DNA from: Tritonibacter scottomollicae
Lineage (GTDB): Bacteria; Pseudomonadota; Alphaproteobacteria; Rhodobacterales; Rhodobacteraceae
Assembly: GCF_003003215.1 (NCBI RefSeq)
Contig: NZ_PVUF01000018.1
Coordinates: 1-64,000, forward strand
Length of the DNA: 64,000 nucleotides
Reading direction: 5' to 3'
In this document: positions 26,849 through 35,753 of the stretch, piece by piece
Position numbering within the stretch: the first letter of the stretch is position 1
Layout: each line of letters starts with the position of its first letter
The notes under the pieces: model-generated
Told to the model about the DNA's origin: nothing
The model's database searches: none
Seen by the model: the letters and a program-made list of their open reading frames with translations, nothing else
Position numbers and translations under genes: made by a program

Positions 26849-27199
26849 ATGATTGCTGTTATCACCAAGTATTATCCGCTCCATGCCCGATTTGAAGAAG
26901 TTCTGAACCTTGCCACCGCCCTGTCGAAGGATAACAAGGGTCTCCGTAAGGGCTGCTATGAAACCCGCCTTTATGCTTCGCCGGAGCATGGCGAAATCAA
27001 ATCCGTAAGCTTGTGGGAAAATCGGGAAATCTTTGAGGCATATCTCGATCACGTGATTTCAGGGGACGAGCTTCTGGAGTTTCAGTCCACCTACATGCGG
27101 CGCGAAATTGATACGCGCATCTATGAGACCATCGACACAGGTGTGATCGGACAGTTTCCGATTGAGACAGAGCTGGAACGCCGACAGATCAGCTGCTGA
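26849..27199 (+). CDS. Small protein with possible ABM-like fold
   Basis: 116 residues, no signal peptide. The pattern MIAVITKYYPLHARFEEVLNL, then KGCYETRLYASPEHGEIKSV, SLWENREIFEAYLDH recalls the ferredoxin-like antibiotic biosynthesis monooxygenase (ABM) fold: strand, helix, strand with WEN, then helix. Assignment is tentative. GAGG precedes the ATG. It ends 118 bases before the SDR gene, so co-transcription is possible. Confidence 0.6.
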   Translation: MIAVITKYYPLHARFEEVLNLATALSKDNKGLRKGCYETRLYASPEHGEIKSVSLWENREIFEAYLDHVISGDELLEFQSTYMRREIDTRIYETIDTGVIGQFPIETELERRQISC

Positions 27200-27317
27200 C
27201 CGGCCGCGTCAGCCCCTGACGACCTCCGTCGCGGCGGGTGGTCTTGTCATTTCTGCCTGCCCGCGCTTGAGTGGCATCATGGTGCAGACCCTGCATCTTT
27301 CAGCGTGGGAGACCCTG

Positions 27318-28022
27318 ATGACCAAGACCGTCCTAGTTACCGGAGGCACTTATGGCCTCGGCCGTGCCATTTCGGCGCAATTCTCCAACGATCACAATGT
27401 CCTGCGCTCGTATTTGAATACACCGCCATCAGATGATCTGGAGGCACAGACCAATGTGGTTTCCATCCCATGTGACCTGCTGCAGGACGAAAGCGCCGCG
27501 GATCTGGTCGCGCAGGTGATCGAAAAATTTGGCCGGTTGGATGTGATCGTCAACAACGCCGGACTGGTGCAATCGACCCCGAAAGAGACATTCGACGCCG
27601 CTGCCCATCGCCGGGTGTTCGAGCTGAATACCATCGCGCCACAGGCCATCCTCGCCGCCGCCCTGCCCCATCTGAGGCCCGGCGCCAGCATCGTCAACAT
27701 CTCGTCGATGAACGCCGATCTGCCGCCCCGGGATGCGGCCAGCTATGGTGCCAGCAAAGCGGCGCTGAACCTCTGGACCCGCGCGATGGCCAAGGAACTG
27801 GGACCAGAGGGCATTCGCGTGAACGCGGTGGCGCCTGGCGCGATCAACGTGCCCGAAGCGCCCCGCCCTGACGAACTGACCGAGATCTTCGTGAAGGACA
27901 CCGCCCTGGGTCGCCCCGGAACCCCGGAGGACATCGCCAAGGCGGTGTATTTTCTGGCCTCTGACAATGCCAGCTTCATCACCGGCGCAGTGCTGCCGGT
28001 GACCGGAGGCTACCGGCTCTGA
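27318..28022 (+). CDS. Short-chain dehydrogenase/reductase
   Basis: A 234-residue classical SDR. The cofactor loop is TGGTYGLG, NNAG is present, the catalytic Ser is in IVNISSMN, and Tyr-x-x-x-Lys is YGASK. The C-terminus GAVLPVTGGYRL is typical. The Arg in LRSYLNTP after strand 2 suggests NADPH preference, but this is inference. Substrate unknown. I start at the ATG at 27318, after GGGAG; an ATG 13 codons upstream is possible. Convergent with the NAD(P)-binding gene. Confidence 0.9.
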   Translation: MTKTVLVTGGTYGLGRAISAQFSNDHNVLRSYLNTPPSDDLEAQTNVVSIPCDLLQDESAADLVAQVIEKFGRLDVIVNNAGLVQSTPKETFDAAAHRRVFELNTIAPQAILAAALPHLRPGASIVNISSMNADLPPRDAASYGASKAALNLWTRAMAKELGPEGIRVNAVAPGAINVPEAPRPDELTEIFVKDTALGRPGTPEDIAKAVYFLASDNASFITGAVLPVTGGYRL

Positions 28023-28028
28023 ACCGGA

Positions 28029-28646
28029 TCAATAGGCCGCGTGAAAGATCTCGCGGTTATGGGTCGGGGTCTCCACCTCATCCATCAGCGCCACGGCATA
28101 GTCTTCGGCAGAGATCCGGCTGTTGCCCGCCTCATCCGTCATCAATTCCCGGCCGCCAAGACGGAACTTACCTGTCCGCTCACCGGGTTCGATCAATCCA
28201 GCTGGTGCCACCACGGTGAAATCGAGGTCACTTGCGGCGATCTTCTCGAACGCCTGCCGCATGCCCTGTGCCTCCGCGCGGTAGGCCTCTGGCACGACAT
28301 CCGCCACCGGGCTTCCATCCGGCAGGTTCAGCGACCCCGCGCCGCCCACGATGACCACCCGGTTCCCGCCCAGTCCAGCGATCAGGGCTTCGGCATAGGC
28401 GTTGGATTCGGCGATCGCGTCGCCGGTGCTGCGCGGGCTGACCGCGGTGATGGTGACATCCGCCGCTTCGGCCTGCGCTGCGAGTGCCGCCGTATCGCTG
28501 ACGTCCAGCTTAACGGACTGCACCCCGTCGAGCACTGCGACCTCGGGGCTGCGGCTGCCGATGGTCAGCTCATGACCACGCGACAGGGCCTCTGCTACGA
28601 TCCGGCTGCCGATCATGCCGGTGCCGCCCAGAACAAATAGCTTCAT
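28029..28646 (-). CDS. NAD(P)-binding (atypical SDR, NmrA-like) protein
   Basis: A 205-residue atypical SDR with a Rossmann start MKLFVLGGTGMIGSRIV and basic-residue patch GSRSPE, usual for NADP(H) binding. It lacks the YxxxK pair, as is common in this subfamily. VVIVGGAGSLNLPDGS and DFTVVAPAGLIEPGERTG are family blocks. Divergent from the HxlR regulator with repeated sites between, so probably its regulated target. It may respond to electrophile or quinone stress as other HxlR-linked reductases do; not shown here. Confidence 0.85.
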   Translation of the reverse strand: MKLFVLGGTGMIGSRIVAEALSRGHELTIGSRSPEVAVLDGVQSVKLDVSDTAALAAQAEAADVTITAVSPRSTGDAIAESNAYAEALIAGLGGNRVVIVGGAGSLNLPDGSPVADVVPEAYRAEAQGMRQAFEKIAASDLDFTVVAPAGLIEPGERTGKFRLGGRELMTDEAGNSRISAEDYAVALMDEVETPTHNREIFHAAY

Positions 28647-28663
28647 TTGATGTCTCCAATTTG

Positions 28664-28683
28664 ATAGTTACTGATAGGAACTA
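28664..28683. promoter_or_regulatory. Probable HxlR operator, site 1
   Basis: ATAGTTACTGATAGGAACTA contains the inverted half-sites TAGTT and AACTA nine bases apart. It sits just upstream of the NAD(P)-binding gene and recurs as site 2 next to the regulator. Confidence 0.55.
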
Positions 28684-28728
28684 CCTAAGGGCTGAGAACC
28701 GTGCCCGGAATACGCATGTTTTGAGCAC

Positions 28729-28747
28729 ATAGTTACCTGAAAGGAAC
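28729..28747. promoter_or_regulatory. Probable HxlR operator, site 2
   Basis: ATAGTTACCTGAAAGGAAC is a near repeat of site 1 (TAGTTAC.TGA.AGGAAC) in the same orientation. It ends four bases before the regulator start and includes its ribosome-binding AAGGA. Binding here would repress the regulator's own expression. Confidence 0.5.
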
Positions 28748-28751
28748 CGCC

Positions 28752-29123
28752 ATGGGACGCCGACGCGCCTTGGAATACGACTGCGCCATCCGGGATGTTC
28801 TGGATCGCATTGGCGATGCCTGGTCGGTGCTGGTGATCATGGAGCTGTCAAAAGGCCCCTGCCGCTTCAATGCCTTGCGCCGCGTCATTGAAGCAATCTC
28901 TCAGCGCATGCTCTCGGTGACCCTGCGCAATCTCGAACGTGATGGGCTGGTGTCTCGTCAGGTGCTGGACACTTCGCCACCGCAGGTGGAATACAGCCTG
29001 ACCCAACGGGGGGCCTCACTACACGGCGCAATCAGCCATCTGGCGCATTGGGCGGAGACACATCAGCCGGGTATTCGCACCTCCCGCGCCGCCTACGACG
29101 CGAAAGAACCCATCGCCTCCTGA
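28752..29123 (+). CDS. HxlR-family transcriptional regulator
   Basis: A 123-residue winged-helix protein. The family start CAIRDVLDRIGDAWSVLVI has the early conserved Cys that serves as redox or electrophile sensor in YodB-type members. The recognition region is RFNALRRVIEAISQRML and the wing VSRQVLDTSPPQVEYSLTQRG. It is divergent from the NAD(P)-binding gene and flanked by two repeated sites, so local autoregulation is likely. Confidence 0.92.
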   Translation: MGRRRALEYDCAIRDVLDRIGDAWSVLVIMELSKGPCRFNALRRVIEAISQRMLSVTLRNLERDGLVSRQVLDTSPPQVEYSLTQRGASLHGAISHLAHWAETHQPGIRTSRAAYDAKEPIAS

Positions 29124-29138
29124 CGGGATCAGCGGCGC

Positions 29139-29675
29139 CTACTCCGCCGCTTTTTCCATCGCCGGTCGGATGGTCTGTTCCAGCACTTTCGCCGTAATCG
29201 GTCCGGCAAAGCGCAGCACAATGGTGCCCTCGCCATCAATCACATAGGTTTCCGGCACGCCGTAGAGCCCCCAGTCGAGCGCCATGCGCCCGTTCTCGTC
29301 CCGTCCGACGCCCGCATAGGGATCACCAAGCTCCTCGAGGAAGCTTTGCGCATTGCCCAGCTGGTCCTTGTAATTCACCCCGTAGATGGCCACGCCCTCC
29401 TCAGAGAGCGCCGTGAGGCTCGGGTGTTCCGCGCGACATGGGCCGCACCAGCTGGCCCAGTAGTTGACCAGCTTAACCTCGCCGTCGCGCAGGGTCTCAT
29501 TGTCAAAGCTCTCCTTGCCGGGAAAGTCGCTCAGCGCCACTGCCGGGGCGGCCTTGCCCTCCCGCGCGGACGGCAGGTTCTCCGGGTCCTCGCGGCCCAT
29601 GCCAACAAACGCCAGCCCGACAAAACCCGCAAAGACAACCACCGGAAGCGCCATCATCGGCGAGATCTTAGCCAT
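29139..29675 (-). CDS. ccmG: Thioredoxin-like cytochrome c biogenesis protein CcmG (DsbE)
   Basis: A membrane-tethered periplasmic reductase that keeps apocytochrome c cysteines reduced for haem attachment. It has an N-terminal anchor (residues 6-26), the active site ASWCGPCRAEHPSL, and the GVPETYVID cis-Pro region. The ATG at 29675 overlaps the ccmD stop codon (ATGGCTAA), fixing the start. Last gene of the ccmABCDG operon. Confidence 0.95.
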   Translation of the reverse strand: MAKISPMMALPVVVFAGFVGLAFVGMGREDPENLPSAREGKAAPAVALSDFPGKESFDNETLRDGEVKLVNYWASWCGPCRAEHPSLTALSEEGVAIYGVNYKDQLGNAQSFLEELGDPYAGVGRDENGRMALDWGLYGVPETYVIDGEGTIVLRFAGPITAKVLEQTIRPAMEKAAE

Positions 29676-29823
29676 TGCCACGTATCCTCTTTTCGACAGA
29701 CTTCAGCTCTGAACGGACCCAGGCACCGCGCCACAGGGTCACGACGAGCAACAGCGCCAGCAGCAGCAGCGATGCGGCGTAAGCGGACAACACCGTGTCA
29801 GCGTATTTTCCAAGATCAGGCAT
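29668..29823 (-). CDS. ccmD: Haem exporter protein CcmD
   Basis: A 51-residue single-pass protein: MPDLGKYADTVLSAYAASLL, then a hydrophobic helix (about residues 15-33) and a basic cytoplasmic tail (WRGAWVRSELKSVEKRI). CcmD is needed to release holo-CcmE from the CcmABC complex. Size, N-terminal Tyr-Ala pattern and position between ccmC and ccmG identify it. It overlaps ccmC by 8 bases and ccmG by 8 bases. Confidence 0.9.
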   Translation of the reverse strand: MPDLGKYADTVLSAYAASLLLLALLLVVTLWRGAWVRSELKSVEKRIRGNG

Positions 29824-30550
29824 CTGACATCCTTTCCCGCGCGATCAGCGCCTTCATCCGGCGGGCTCGGATTTCCGTACCGGTCCGGTAAAGCACCAAT
29901 GCGATGAAAAACAGGATGAACCCCGCCATGCATGTGTAGAGCGGAAAGGCAAAGACATCCGCGACATTCTCTTCCTTGTCGAGCGATAGAGACGCGCCCT
30001 GATGCAGCCCCTGGTTCCAGAAATTCACCGCATAGCGCGACAGCACCGCAAAAACAGAGCCCACGAGGCAAAGGATCGAGGTCAGGTCAGCCGCAGTGTC
30101 CGGATTGTCGATCGCTTCCCAGAGCGCAATGTAGCCGAGGTAGAACAGGAACAGCACCAGAAAGGAGGTCAGCCGCGGGTCCCAGGCCCACCAGGTGCCC
30201 CACATCGGTTGCCCCCAGATCGCGCCGGTGATCAGCGCGATCAAGGTCATGATGATCCCTACAGGGGCGGCTGCCTTGGCGGCCAGCGCGCTGACATGGT
30301 GACGACGGATGACCCAGATCAACGAGGCCAGCAGCATCATGAACCAGGCATTGATCGCCATCAGCGCGGCCGGCACATGCAGGTAGATGATCTTGACGGT
30401 GGAGCCCTGTCGGTAATCATCCGGCGTGAAGAAGAACCCCCAGATCAGCCCGCCGAGGATCAATACGGCAGAGACCACCCAAAGGGACGGCAGCACACGC
30501 TCGCTGGTGTGCAGGAATTTCTTCGGATTGGCGTATTCCCAGATCGACAT
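29816..30550 (-). CDS. ccmC: Haem exporter/handling protein CcmC
   Basis: A 244-residue six-TM protein that presents haem to CcmE. The tryptophan-rich haem-handling motif WGQPMWGTWWAWDPRLTS is intact, and conserved histidines lie in periplasmic loops (IYLHVPAA, FWNQGLHQGAS). It lies between ccmB and ccmD and overlaps ccmD, so it is part of one transcription unit. Confidence 0.96.
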   Translation of the reverse strand: MSIWEYANPKKFLHTSERVLPSLWVVSAVLILGGLIWGFFFTPDDYRQGSTVKIIYLHVPAALMAINAWFMMLLASLIWVIRRHHVSALAAKAAAPVGIIMTLIALITGAIWGQPMWGTWWAWDPRLTSFLVLFLFYLGYIALWEAIDNPDTAADLTSILCLVGSVFAVLSRYAVNFWNQGLHQGASLSLDKEENVADVFAFPLYTCMAGFILFFIALVLYRTGTEIRARRMKALIARERMSDA

Positions 30551-30595
30551 GCTGGCCTTCTAGCTCTTGTTTCGGGTCATCACAATCTCCTGCTG

Positions 30596-31252
30596 CTAGC
30601 GCAAATTGACGCGCAGCACAGCAGCGGAGGCAAAGGGTAAAAGCGCGATCGCACCAAGCGTGATCCCGCCCAGCATCAGGAGCGGTGTCTCCACCGCCAT
30701 CCCTGCCGCGCCGCGTCGGGCCGCCTCAGCGCCAAAAATCAGTGTCGGCACGTAAAGCGGCATCACCAGCAGCGACAACAGGAGGCCACCGCGCTTCAGC
30801 CCCACGGTCAAAGCAGCACCAAAGGTGCCAATCACCGACAGCGCAGGCGTCCCGATCAACAGCGAAAGCGTGATCCAGAGATAGCCGCCGGCGGGCAGGT
30901 TCAACAGCACCCCCAGCACCGGCGCCGCCAGCACCAGCGGCAATCCGGTGGTGAGCCAATGCGCCAGCGATTTCACGCTCAAGACAGCCTCAAGAGGCAA
31001 GGGCGCGGTGGCCAGCAGGTCGAGAGATCCATCCTCCCAGTCCAGTGCCAGCAGCCGGTCCAGCGACAGGAGGCACGCCAACAGCGCACCCAGCCACAAC
31101 ACGCCGGGCGCGATCACCGCAAGCGTGGCGGAGTTCGGACCCACCGAGAACGGCACCATCACGGTCACGATCAGAAAGAACGCAAGCCCCAGCCCGAAGC
31201 CGCCCCCGGCGCGAAACGCCAGCCGCAGGTCCCGCAGCAACAGCGCGCTCAC
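30596..31252 (-). CDS. ccmB: Haem exporter protein CcmB
   Basis: A 218-residue membrane subunit with six hydrophobic segments, the partner of the CcmA ATPase in the complex that frees holo-CcmE. Typical start ([16 protein letters not shown]) and the block [21 protein letters not shown]. It starts with GTG at 31252 overlapping the ccmA stop as GTGA, which means translational coupling. The small gap to ccmC (45 bases) holds no other gene. Confidence 0.94.
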   Translation of the reverse strand: MSALLLRDLRLAFRAGGGFGLGLAFFLIVTVMVPFSVGPNSATLAVIAPGVLWLGALLACLLSLDRLLALDWEDGSLDLLATAPLPLEAVLSVKSLAHWLTTGLPLVLAAPVLGVLLNLPAGGYLWITLSLLIGTPALSVIGTFGAALTVGLKRGGLLLSLLVMPLYVPTLIFGAEAARRGAAGMAVETPLLMLGGITLGAIALLPFASAAVLRVNLR

Positions 31253-31860
31253 AGGAAGCCCCCGTCATCCGCATCCAGCGCCGGCAGCTTTGCCTTGAAC
31301 GGTGTCAGGTCCAAAACCCGCCCCTCGATGCCGAGGTCGATATGGGTCGCCATGATCGCCGCACCATCGGCATTGAGATGCGCACGGATGGTGGCGGCGA
31401 ACAGCTGCACCGAGGCGGCATCAAGGCTCACTGTCGGCTCATCGAGGATCCAGAGCCGCCGCCCGGTGACCATCAACCGCGCCAGCGACAGACGACGTTT
31501 CTGCCCGGCGGACAGGCTACCGGCGGCTCGTGTCCGGAGCGCCGCCAGATTAAAGGCCTTGATCGCCGGCTCAATGTCGTGGGCGCCGAACACCCGCGCC
31601 CAGAATGTCAGGTTTTCCTCCACCGTCAGTGTCAGTTTCAGACCATCCGCATGGGCCGCATAGGCAATATCGTCCGGGTCGCCGAGGATCTCTCCGGCAA
31701 GCGGGGGCTGAAGTCCGGCCAACGTGCGCAACAAGGTCGTCTTGCCGATCCCGTTGGGGCCGCGCAGCACAAGCGCCGTTGCTGCAGGCAGCGCAAACTG
31801 CACGCCTTCAAGTACCGGAAAACCTGCCCGGCTCACGCTCAGATCCCTGACCTCAATCAT
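31249..31860 (-). CDS. ccmA: Cytochrome c biogenesis ATP-binding protein CcmA
   Basis: A 203-residue ABC ATPase. Walker A is GPNGIGKTT, the signature is SLSAGQKRR, Walker B is [13 protein letters not shown], and the switch His is in MATHIDLG. It powers the CcmABCD complex at the cytoplasmic face. The ATG at 31860 (MIEVRDLSV) is preferred over an upstream in-frame codon. First gene of ccmABCDG. Confidence 0.95.
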   Translation of the reverse strand: MIEVRDLSVSRAGFPVLEGVQFALPAATALVLRGPNGIGKTTLLRTLAGLQPPLAGEILGDPDDIAYAAHADGLKLTLTVEENLTFWARVFGAHDIEPAIKAFNLAALRTRAAGSLSAGQKRRLSLARLMVTGRRLWILDEPTVSLDAASVQLFAATIRAHLNADGAAIMATHIDLGIEGRVLDLTPFKAKLPALDADDGGFL

Positions 31861-31947
31861 ATGCGCCCCGCAGCATAGCACCCATAGCCTAATCTATTGC
31901 TATCATGCATGAAAAGCAGATCTGCACATGGTTTGCCTTGCGCCATA

Positions 31948-32301
31948 TCAAACTGGCAGTGCGGCCAGCGCGATGCGGCGGCCTTCGGACAGGAGCACAT
32001 TGTAGGTGCGGCAGGCGGCCGGCGAATTCATCACCTCGACGCCCAGCCCGGCCTGCTCCAGCTCCGCGCGCAGATCAGCCGGAATATGGGCGATCTCAGC
32101 CCCGGTTCCCACAAACAGCACATCGACATCACCAGCCAGCGCCAACAGGGGCGCGGTGTCGGCATAGCCGCCCCATGTGCGGGTGCCCGTCGCACCGGTG
32201 AGAATGGCCCCTTCGTGGAGGTTACCACCGACACGAAAGAAGCCCGGCCCATAGCCGTCGACCGGAACGGCATCGGAATAAACCACTTCGTTGAGGCGCA
32301 T
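31948..32301 (-). CDS. Mth938-like (DUF498) domain protein
   Basis: A 117-residue cytoplasmic protein with the Mth938 fold: YSDAVPVDGYGPGFFRVGG, DVLFVGTGAEIAHIP and a late GLGVEVMNSPAACRTYNVLL. The conserved function is not known; relatives include the human NDUFAF3 assembly factor. GGAG precedes the ATG. It lies between secF and ccmA, a recurring gene order in this family of bacteria. Confidence 0.88.
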   Translation of the reverse strand: MRLNEVVYSDAVPVDGYGPGFFRVGGNLHEGAILTGATGTRTWGGYADTAPLLALAGDVDVLFVGTGAEIAHIPADLRAELEQAGLGVEVMNSPAACRTYNVLLSEGRRIALAALPV

Positions 32302-32374
32302 GACAGTCTCCTTCCTGACGATTGCACTGGTGAATACCACGCAAGTTGAAATGCTGAAACCGGCAAGTGGACAT

Positions 32375-32419
32375 GCGAGGCTCTGCCTCGCGCTCCGAGA
32401 TATTTTTGAAAAGATGAAG
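32375..32419 (+). repeat. Dispersed palindromic repeat, copy 2
   Basis: GCGAGGCTCTGCCTCGCG forms a hairpin and is followed by CTCCGAGATATTTTTGAAAAGATGAAG. The tail matches the copy inside nnr and the one in the soxD-soxA gap. It lies in the secF / Mth938-like gap, antisense to the flanking genes. Confidence 0.7.
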
Positions 32420-32485
32420 CCAGTCTGGTCGCGCTGTAGGTCACCCGCATCGAGTATGAGGGCCTGATGTAGCCCCCCTGAACGC

Positions 32486-32514
32486 AAAACAGCCGCGGCA
32501 TGTTACCGCGGCTG
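32486..32514 (-). terminator. Rho-independent terminator of secF
   Basis: CAGCCGCGG and CCGCGGCTG form a 9-bp stem with a 7-base loop, followed by a T-run on the minus strand, 25 bases after the secF stop. Confidence 0.88.
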
Positions 32515-32538
32515 CTTCAAGTCTGTTATCGCCGAAAA

Positions 32539-33507
32539 TCAGGCGTCGATTTTGGCAAACTGATTGCCCGTTGTGTTGTCGGGCTTGGACCAATCCCGTT
32601 TGACACCCAGCCAAAGCAGGATGGTGGAGGCCACGAAGATCGACGAATAGGTGCCGATCACAACGCCCCAGATCATCGCAAAGACAAAGCCCCGGATCAC
32701 ATCGCCACCCAGCACGTAAAGCGAAATCAGTGCCAGCAGCGTGGTGACCGAGGTCATCACCGTCCGGCTCAGCGTCTCGTTGATGGAGATGTTGAGAACT
32801 TCCGACAGCGGCTTTTGCTTGTACCGGCGCAGGTTTTCCCGCACCCGGTCAAACACCACCACGGTGTCGTTCAGCGAGTAGCCAACGATCGTCAGCAACG
32901 CCGCGATGATGGCGAGGTCGAACTTGATCTGCAGTTCGGAGAACACCCCGATGGTCAGAATGACATCATGCACCAGCGCCGCCACGGCACCGAGTGCAAA
33001 CTGCCACTCAAAGCGCAGCCAGATGTAGATCAGCACGGCCCCGATCGCCAGCGCAACCGCCAGAAACGCTGTCTGCACCAGCTCACCGGACACCTTCGGG
33101 CCGACGCTTTCCACGGAGATGAATTTGATCCCTGGCGCCACCTCATCCAGCACAGCCTGGACATCGGCGATCACCTGGCTCGACAGGGCTTCACCATCCT
33201 GCTGGGCCTCGATCCGAATCATCGCAACGTGCTGATCGTCTTCGAAGGTCGGATCGAACACCTCGGTGATTGTGATGTCCCCGAGCCCAAGCGGCGCAAT
33301 GGCATCACGATAGGTGCCGATATCCAGATCCTGCTCCGCCTCCGTGCGGATGGTGGTGCCGCCCCGGAAGTCGATGCCGAAGTTCAGCCCCTGCAGCGCA
33401 AAGGACGCAAAGCCGATGACGACCATCAGCGCCGATATCCCCAGCCAGAGCTTCCAGCGTTTGAAGAAATCGAAGGAGGTTCCTTCAGGTACGAGTTTCA
33501 ACCGCAT
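32539..33507 (-). CDS. secF: Protein translocase subunit SecF
   Basis: A 322-residue integral membrane partner of SecD that uses the proton gradient to help pull secreted proteins through SecYEG. It has six TM segments, the family motifs FGIDFRGGTTIRTEAEQD and the RND-type core GYSLNDTVVVFDRVREN. The secD stop lies 4 bases before its start region, so the two are coupled. Last gene of yajC-secD-secF. Confidence 0.97.
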   Translation of the reverse strand: MRLKLVPEGTSFDFFKRWKLWLGISALMVVIGFASFALQGLNFGIDFRGGTTIRTEAEQDLDIGTYRDAIAPLGLGDITITEVFDPTFEDDQHVAMIRIEAQQDGEALSSQVIADVQAVLDEVAPGIKFISVESVGPKVSGELVQTAFLAVALAIGAVLIYIWLRFEWQFALGAVAALVHDVILTIGVFSELQIKFDLAIIAALLTIVGYSLNDTVVVFDRVRENLRRYKQKPLSEVLNISINETLSRTVMTSVTTLLALISLYVLGGDVIRGFVFAMIWGVVIGTYSSIFVASTILLWLGVKRDWSKPDNTTGNQFAKIDA

Positions 33508-33511
33508 CTCA

Positions 33512-35176
33512 TTACACCTCGATGGTTTTGGGGCGGCGACGTTCGAACCACATCACGATAATCAGTCGGGTGACGAAAATCGCGGTGAAGACCGAGGTCA
33601 TGATACCGAGCCCAAGGGTGATGGCAAAGCCGCGCACCGGGCCTGAGCCCATGGCAAAGAGGATCACGGCGGTGATGAAGGTGGTGATATTGGCGTCCAC
33701 GATCGCCGAGAGTGCCTTGGAGTAGCCCTCGTCGATGGCTTTGGCCGGACCACGCCCGGCTTTCAGCTCCTCGCGGATGCGCTCAAAAATCAGCACGTTG
33801 GCGTCTACTGCCATGCCGACCGTCAAGACGATGCCCGCGATGCCCGGCAGGGTCAGTGTGCCACCAATGAGGCTGAGCGCGCCAAAGATCAGGGCGATGT
33901 TCAGGATCAATGCGATATTGGCGAAGAAACCAAACATCCCATAGCTCAACACCATGAAGACCAGCACCCCGACAAAGGCGACGACCGTGGCCACCTTGCC
34001 TGCGTCGATGCTGTCCTGACCCAACTCGGGACCGATGGTGCGCTCTTCCAGGAACTGAAGCTCCGCAGGCAAGGCGCCCGCACGCAGAAGAACGGCGAGA
34101 TTGGTGCTTTCCTCGACGCTGAAATTGCCGGTGATGATACCGGAGCCGCCGGGGATGTGAGAGCGGATCACCGGAGCGGAAATCACCTCGTCATCCAGCA
34201 CGATGGCAAAGGGCGCGCCGATGTTCTGGGCGGTATAATCGCCGAACTTGCGCGCACCGGCCGTGTTGAACCGGAAATTCACCGCAGGCTGACCGTTCTG
34301 GTCAAAGGCCGGCTGCGCGTCCACCAGCTCTTCGCCGGTGACGACAGGCGCGGATTCCACGGTGTAGAATGTGCCCGGCTCATCCAGAGACGGAATGAGC
34401 TTGTTGCCAATGCCGGGGTTTTCCTCCGCATCCGAGCCGCGGCTGACCACCGGGTTGAAGGTCAACTGAGCCGTGGTGCCGATGATCTCTTTGAGTTCTG
34501 CCGCAGAGCCGATCCCCGGCACCTGGATCAGAATACGGTCACTGCCCTGACGCTGGATCGTTGGCTCGCGGGTGCCAACCTCGTCAATCCGGCGGCGGAT
34601 GATTTCCAGCGACTGACGCACGGTGCGATCATCAGAGGCCAGCTTTTCTTCATCCGACAGCGCAATGGTGATCATGTCACCCTGCCCGCTGACCGTGATA
34701 TCCGTGGCACCGGCACCGGTGAGCGAGGTCACCGGGTTGGCCAGCCCCCGCACCAGTTCCAGCGCGCGGGTCATGCCGCTTTCATCCGACAGGCGCAGGC
34801 GAATCTGATCCGCTGGCGCCTCCGGAACCCGACGGAAGGTCCCGACACTGCCGCGCTCCTCCCGCAAGGTGTTGCGCACCTCTGGCCAGAGACCGTCCAT
34901 GCGCGCAGCATAGACGTCCGAGACCCGCACTTCGGCAAGCAGATGCGCACCGCCGCGAAGGTCGAGACCGAGGTTCACCAGACCGGAGGGCATCCACTCT
35001 GGCCATTGTTCTGCCACTGCCAGACGCTCGGGCGTTTCCCCCTGAACGGCTATCTCGGCATAGGCATCGTTTGACTGTTCCACACGGGTGTAGAACGCGT
35101 TGGGCAGGGCGAGCAAAAGGCCGGCAACGCAAACCAGCCAGATGAGCACCCTCTTCCAGGTATCAATTTGCAGCAT
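33512..35176 (-). CDS. secD: Protein translocase subunit SecD
   Basis: A 554-residue membrane protein with a large periplasmic region between TM1 and TM2-6. Signatures are VNLGLDLRGGAHLLAEV near the N-terminus and the proton-path motif GMAVDANVLIFERIREELKAG. Normal length for an alphaproteobacterial SecD. Acts with SecF and YajC in Sec-dependent export. Confidence 0.97.
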   Translation of the reverse strand: MLQIDTWKRVLIWLVCVAGLLLALPNAFYTRVEQSNDAYAEIAVQGETPERLAVAEQWPEWMPSGLVNLGLDLRGGAHLLAEVRVSDVYAARMDGLWPEVRNTLREERGSVGTFRRVPEAPADQIRLRLSDESGMTRALELVRGLANPVTSLTGAGATDITVSGQGDMITIALSDEEKLASDDRTVRQSLEIIRRRIDEVGTREPTIQRQGSDRILIQVPGIGSAAELKEIIGTTAQLTFNPVVSRGSDAEENPGIGNKLIPSLDEPGTFYTVESAPVVTGEELVDAQPAFDQNGQPAVNFRFNTAGARKFGDYTAQNIGAPFAIVLDDEVISAPVIRSHIPGGSGIITGNFSVEESTNLAVLLRAGALPAELQFLEERTIGPELGQDSIDAGKVATVVAFVGVLVFMVLSYGMFGFFANIALILNIALIFGALSLIGGTLTLPGIAGIVLTVGMAVDANVLIFERIREELKAGRGPAKAIDEGYSKALSAIVDANITTFITAVILFAMGSGPVRGFAITLGLGIMTSVFTAIFVTRLIIVMWFERRRPKTIEV

Positions 35177-35210
35177 TACCCTGCCTTTTCAGAAACGTAA
35201 GAGGCGAGGC

Positions 35211-35495
35211 TCAGGATGCGGGCTCGGTCTTGTTCAGAACCTGAGCGATGGTGGACTTCACCACGCGCACTTTGACGCCTTCGGCGATCTCGACTTCAAC
35301 TTCGCCGTCTTCCTTGACCTTGGCGACCTTGCCGATCATGCCACCCTGGGTCACGACCTGGTCACCACGGCGCAGGGCCTCGACCATGCTCTGATGTTGC
35401 TTCATTTTCTTCTGCTGCGGACGGATGAGCAGGAAGTACATGATCGCAAAAATCAGGATCAGCGGGATAAATTGGGCGATTGCGCCACCTTCCAT
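35211..35495 (-). CDS. yajC: Sec translocon accessory protein YajC
   Basis: A 94-residue single-pass protein: hydrophobic helix FIPLILIFAIMYFLLIRPQQ, then the conserved KKMKQHQSMVEALRRGD and VVTQGGMIGKVAKV. The ATG at 35495 gives the usual size; the open frame continues far upstream only as a shadow of serS. First gene of the yajC-secD-secF operon, divergent from serS. Confidence 0.96.
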   Translation of the reverse strand: MEGGAIAQFIPLILIFAIMYFLLIRPQQKKMKQHQSMVEALRRGDQVVTQGGMIGKVAKVKEDGEVEVEIAEGVKVRVVKSTIAQVLNKTEPAS

Positions 35496-35753
35496 GGGGT
35501 GTTCCTTCTGTCTGTAAGGGGGCCCTGTGTTAGCGCCCGGATTTTGCGGGGAACCTATGCGGTGCATTAAGGCTTTGCAAGGCGCGGCAGACGCGATCCA
35601 CACCGGTTTCACGAGGCCAGGGCGCCGTTCCGACCCGATTGCCACAATCCGCGCGGGAACATCCCCGGATGACGGCCCTGCCCTCTTCCCCTTCGCCCGC
35701 CGCTCGGGCATAGCTGTCAGCATTGATTCAATCCGCATGACAGGAGCAGACCC

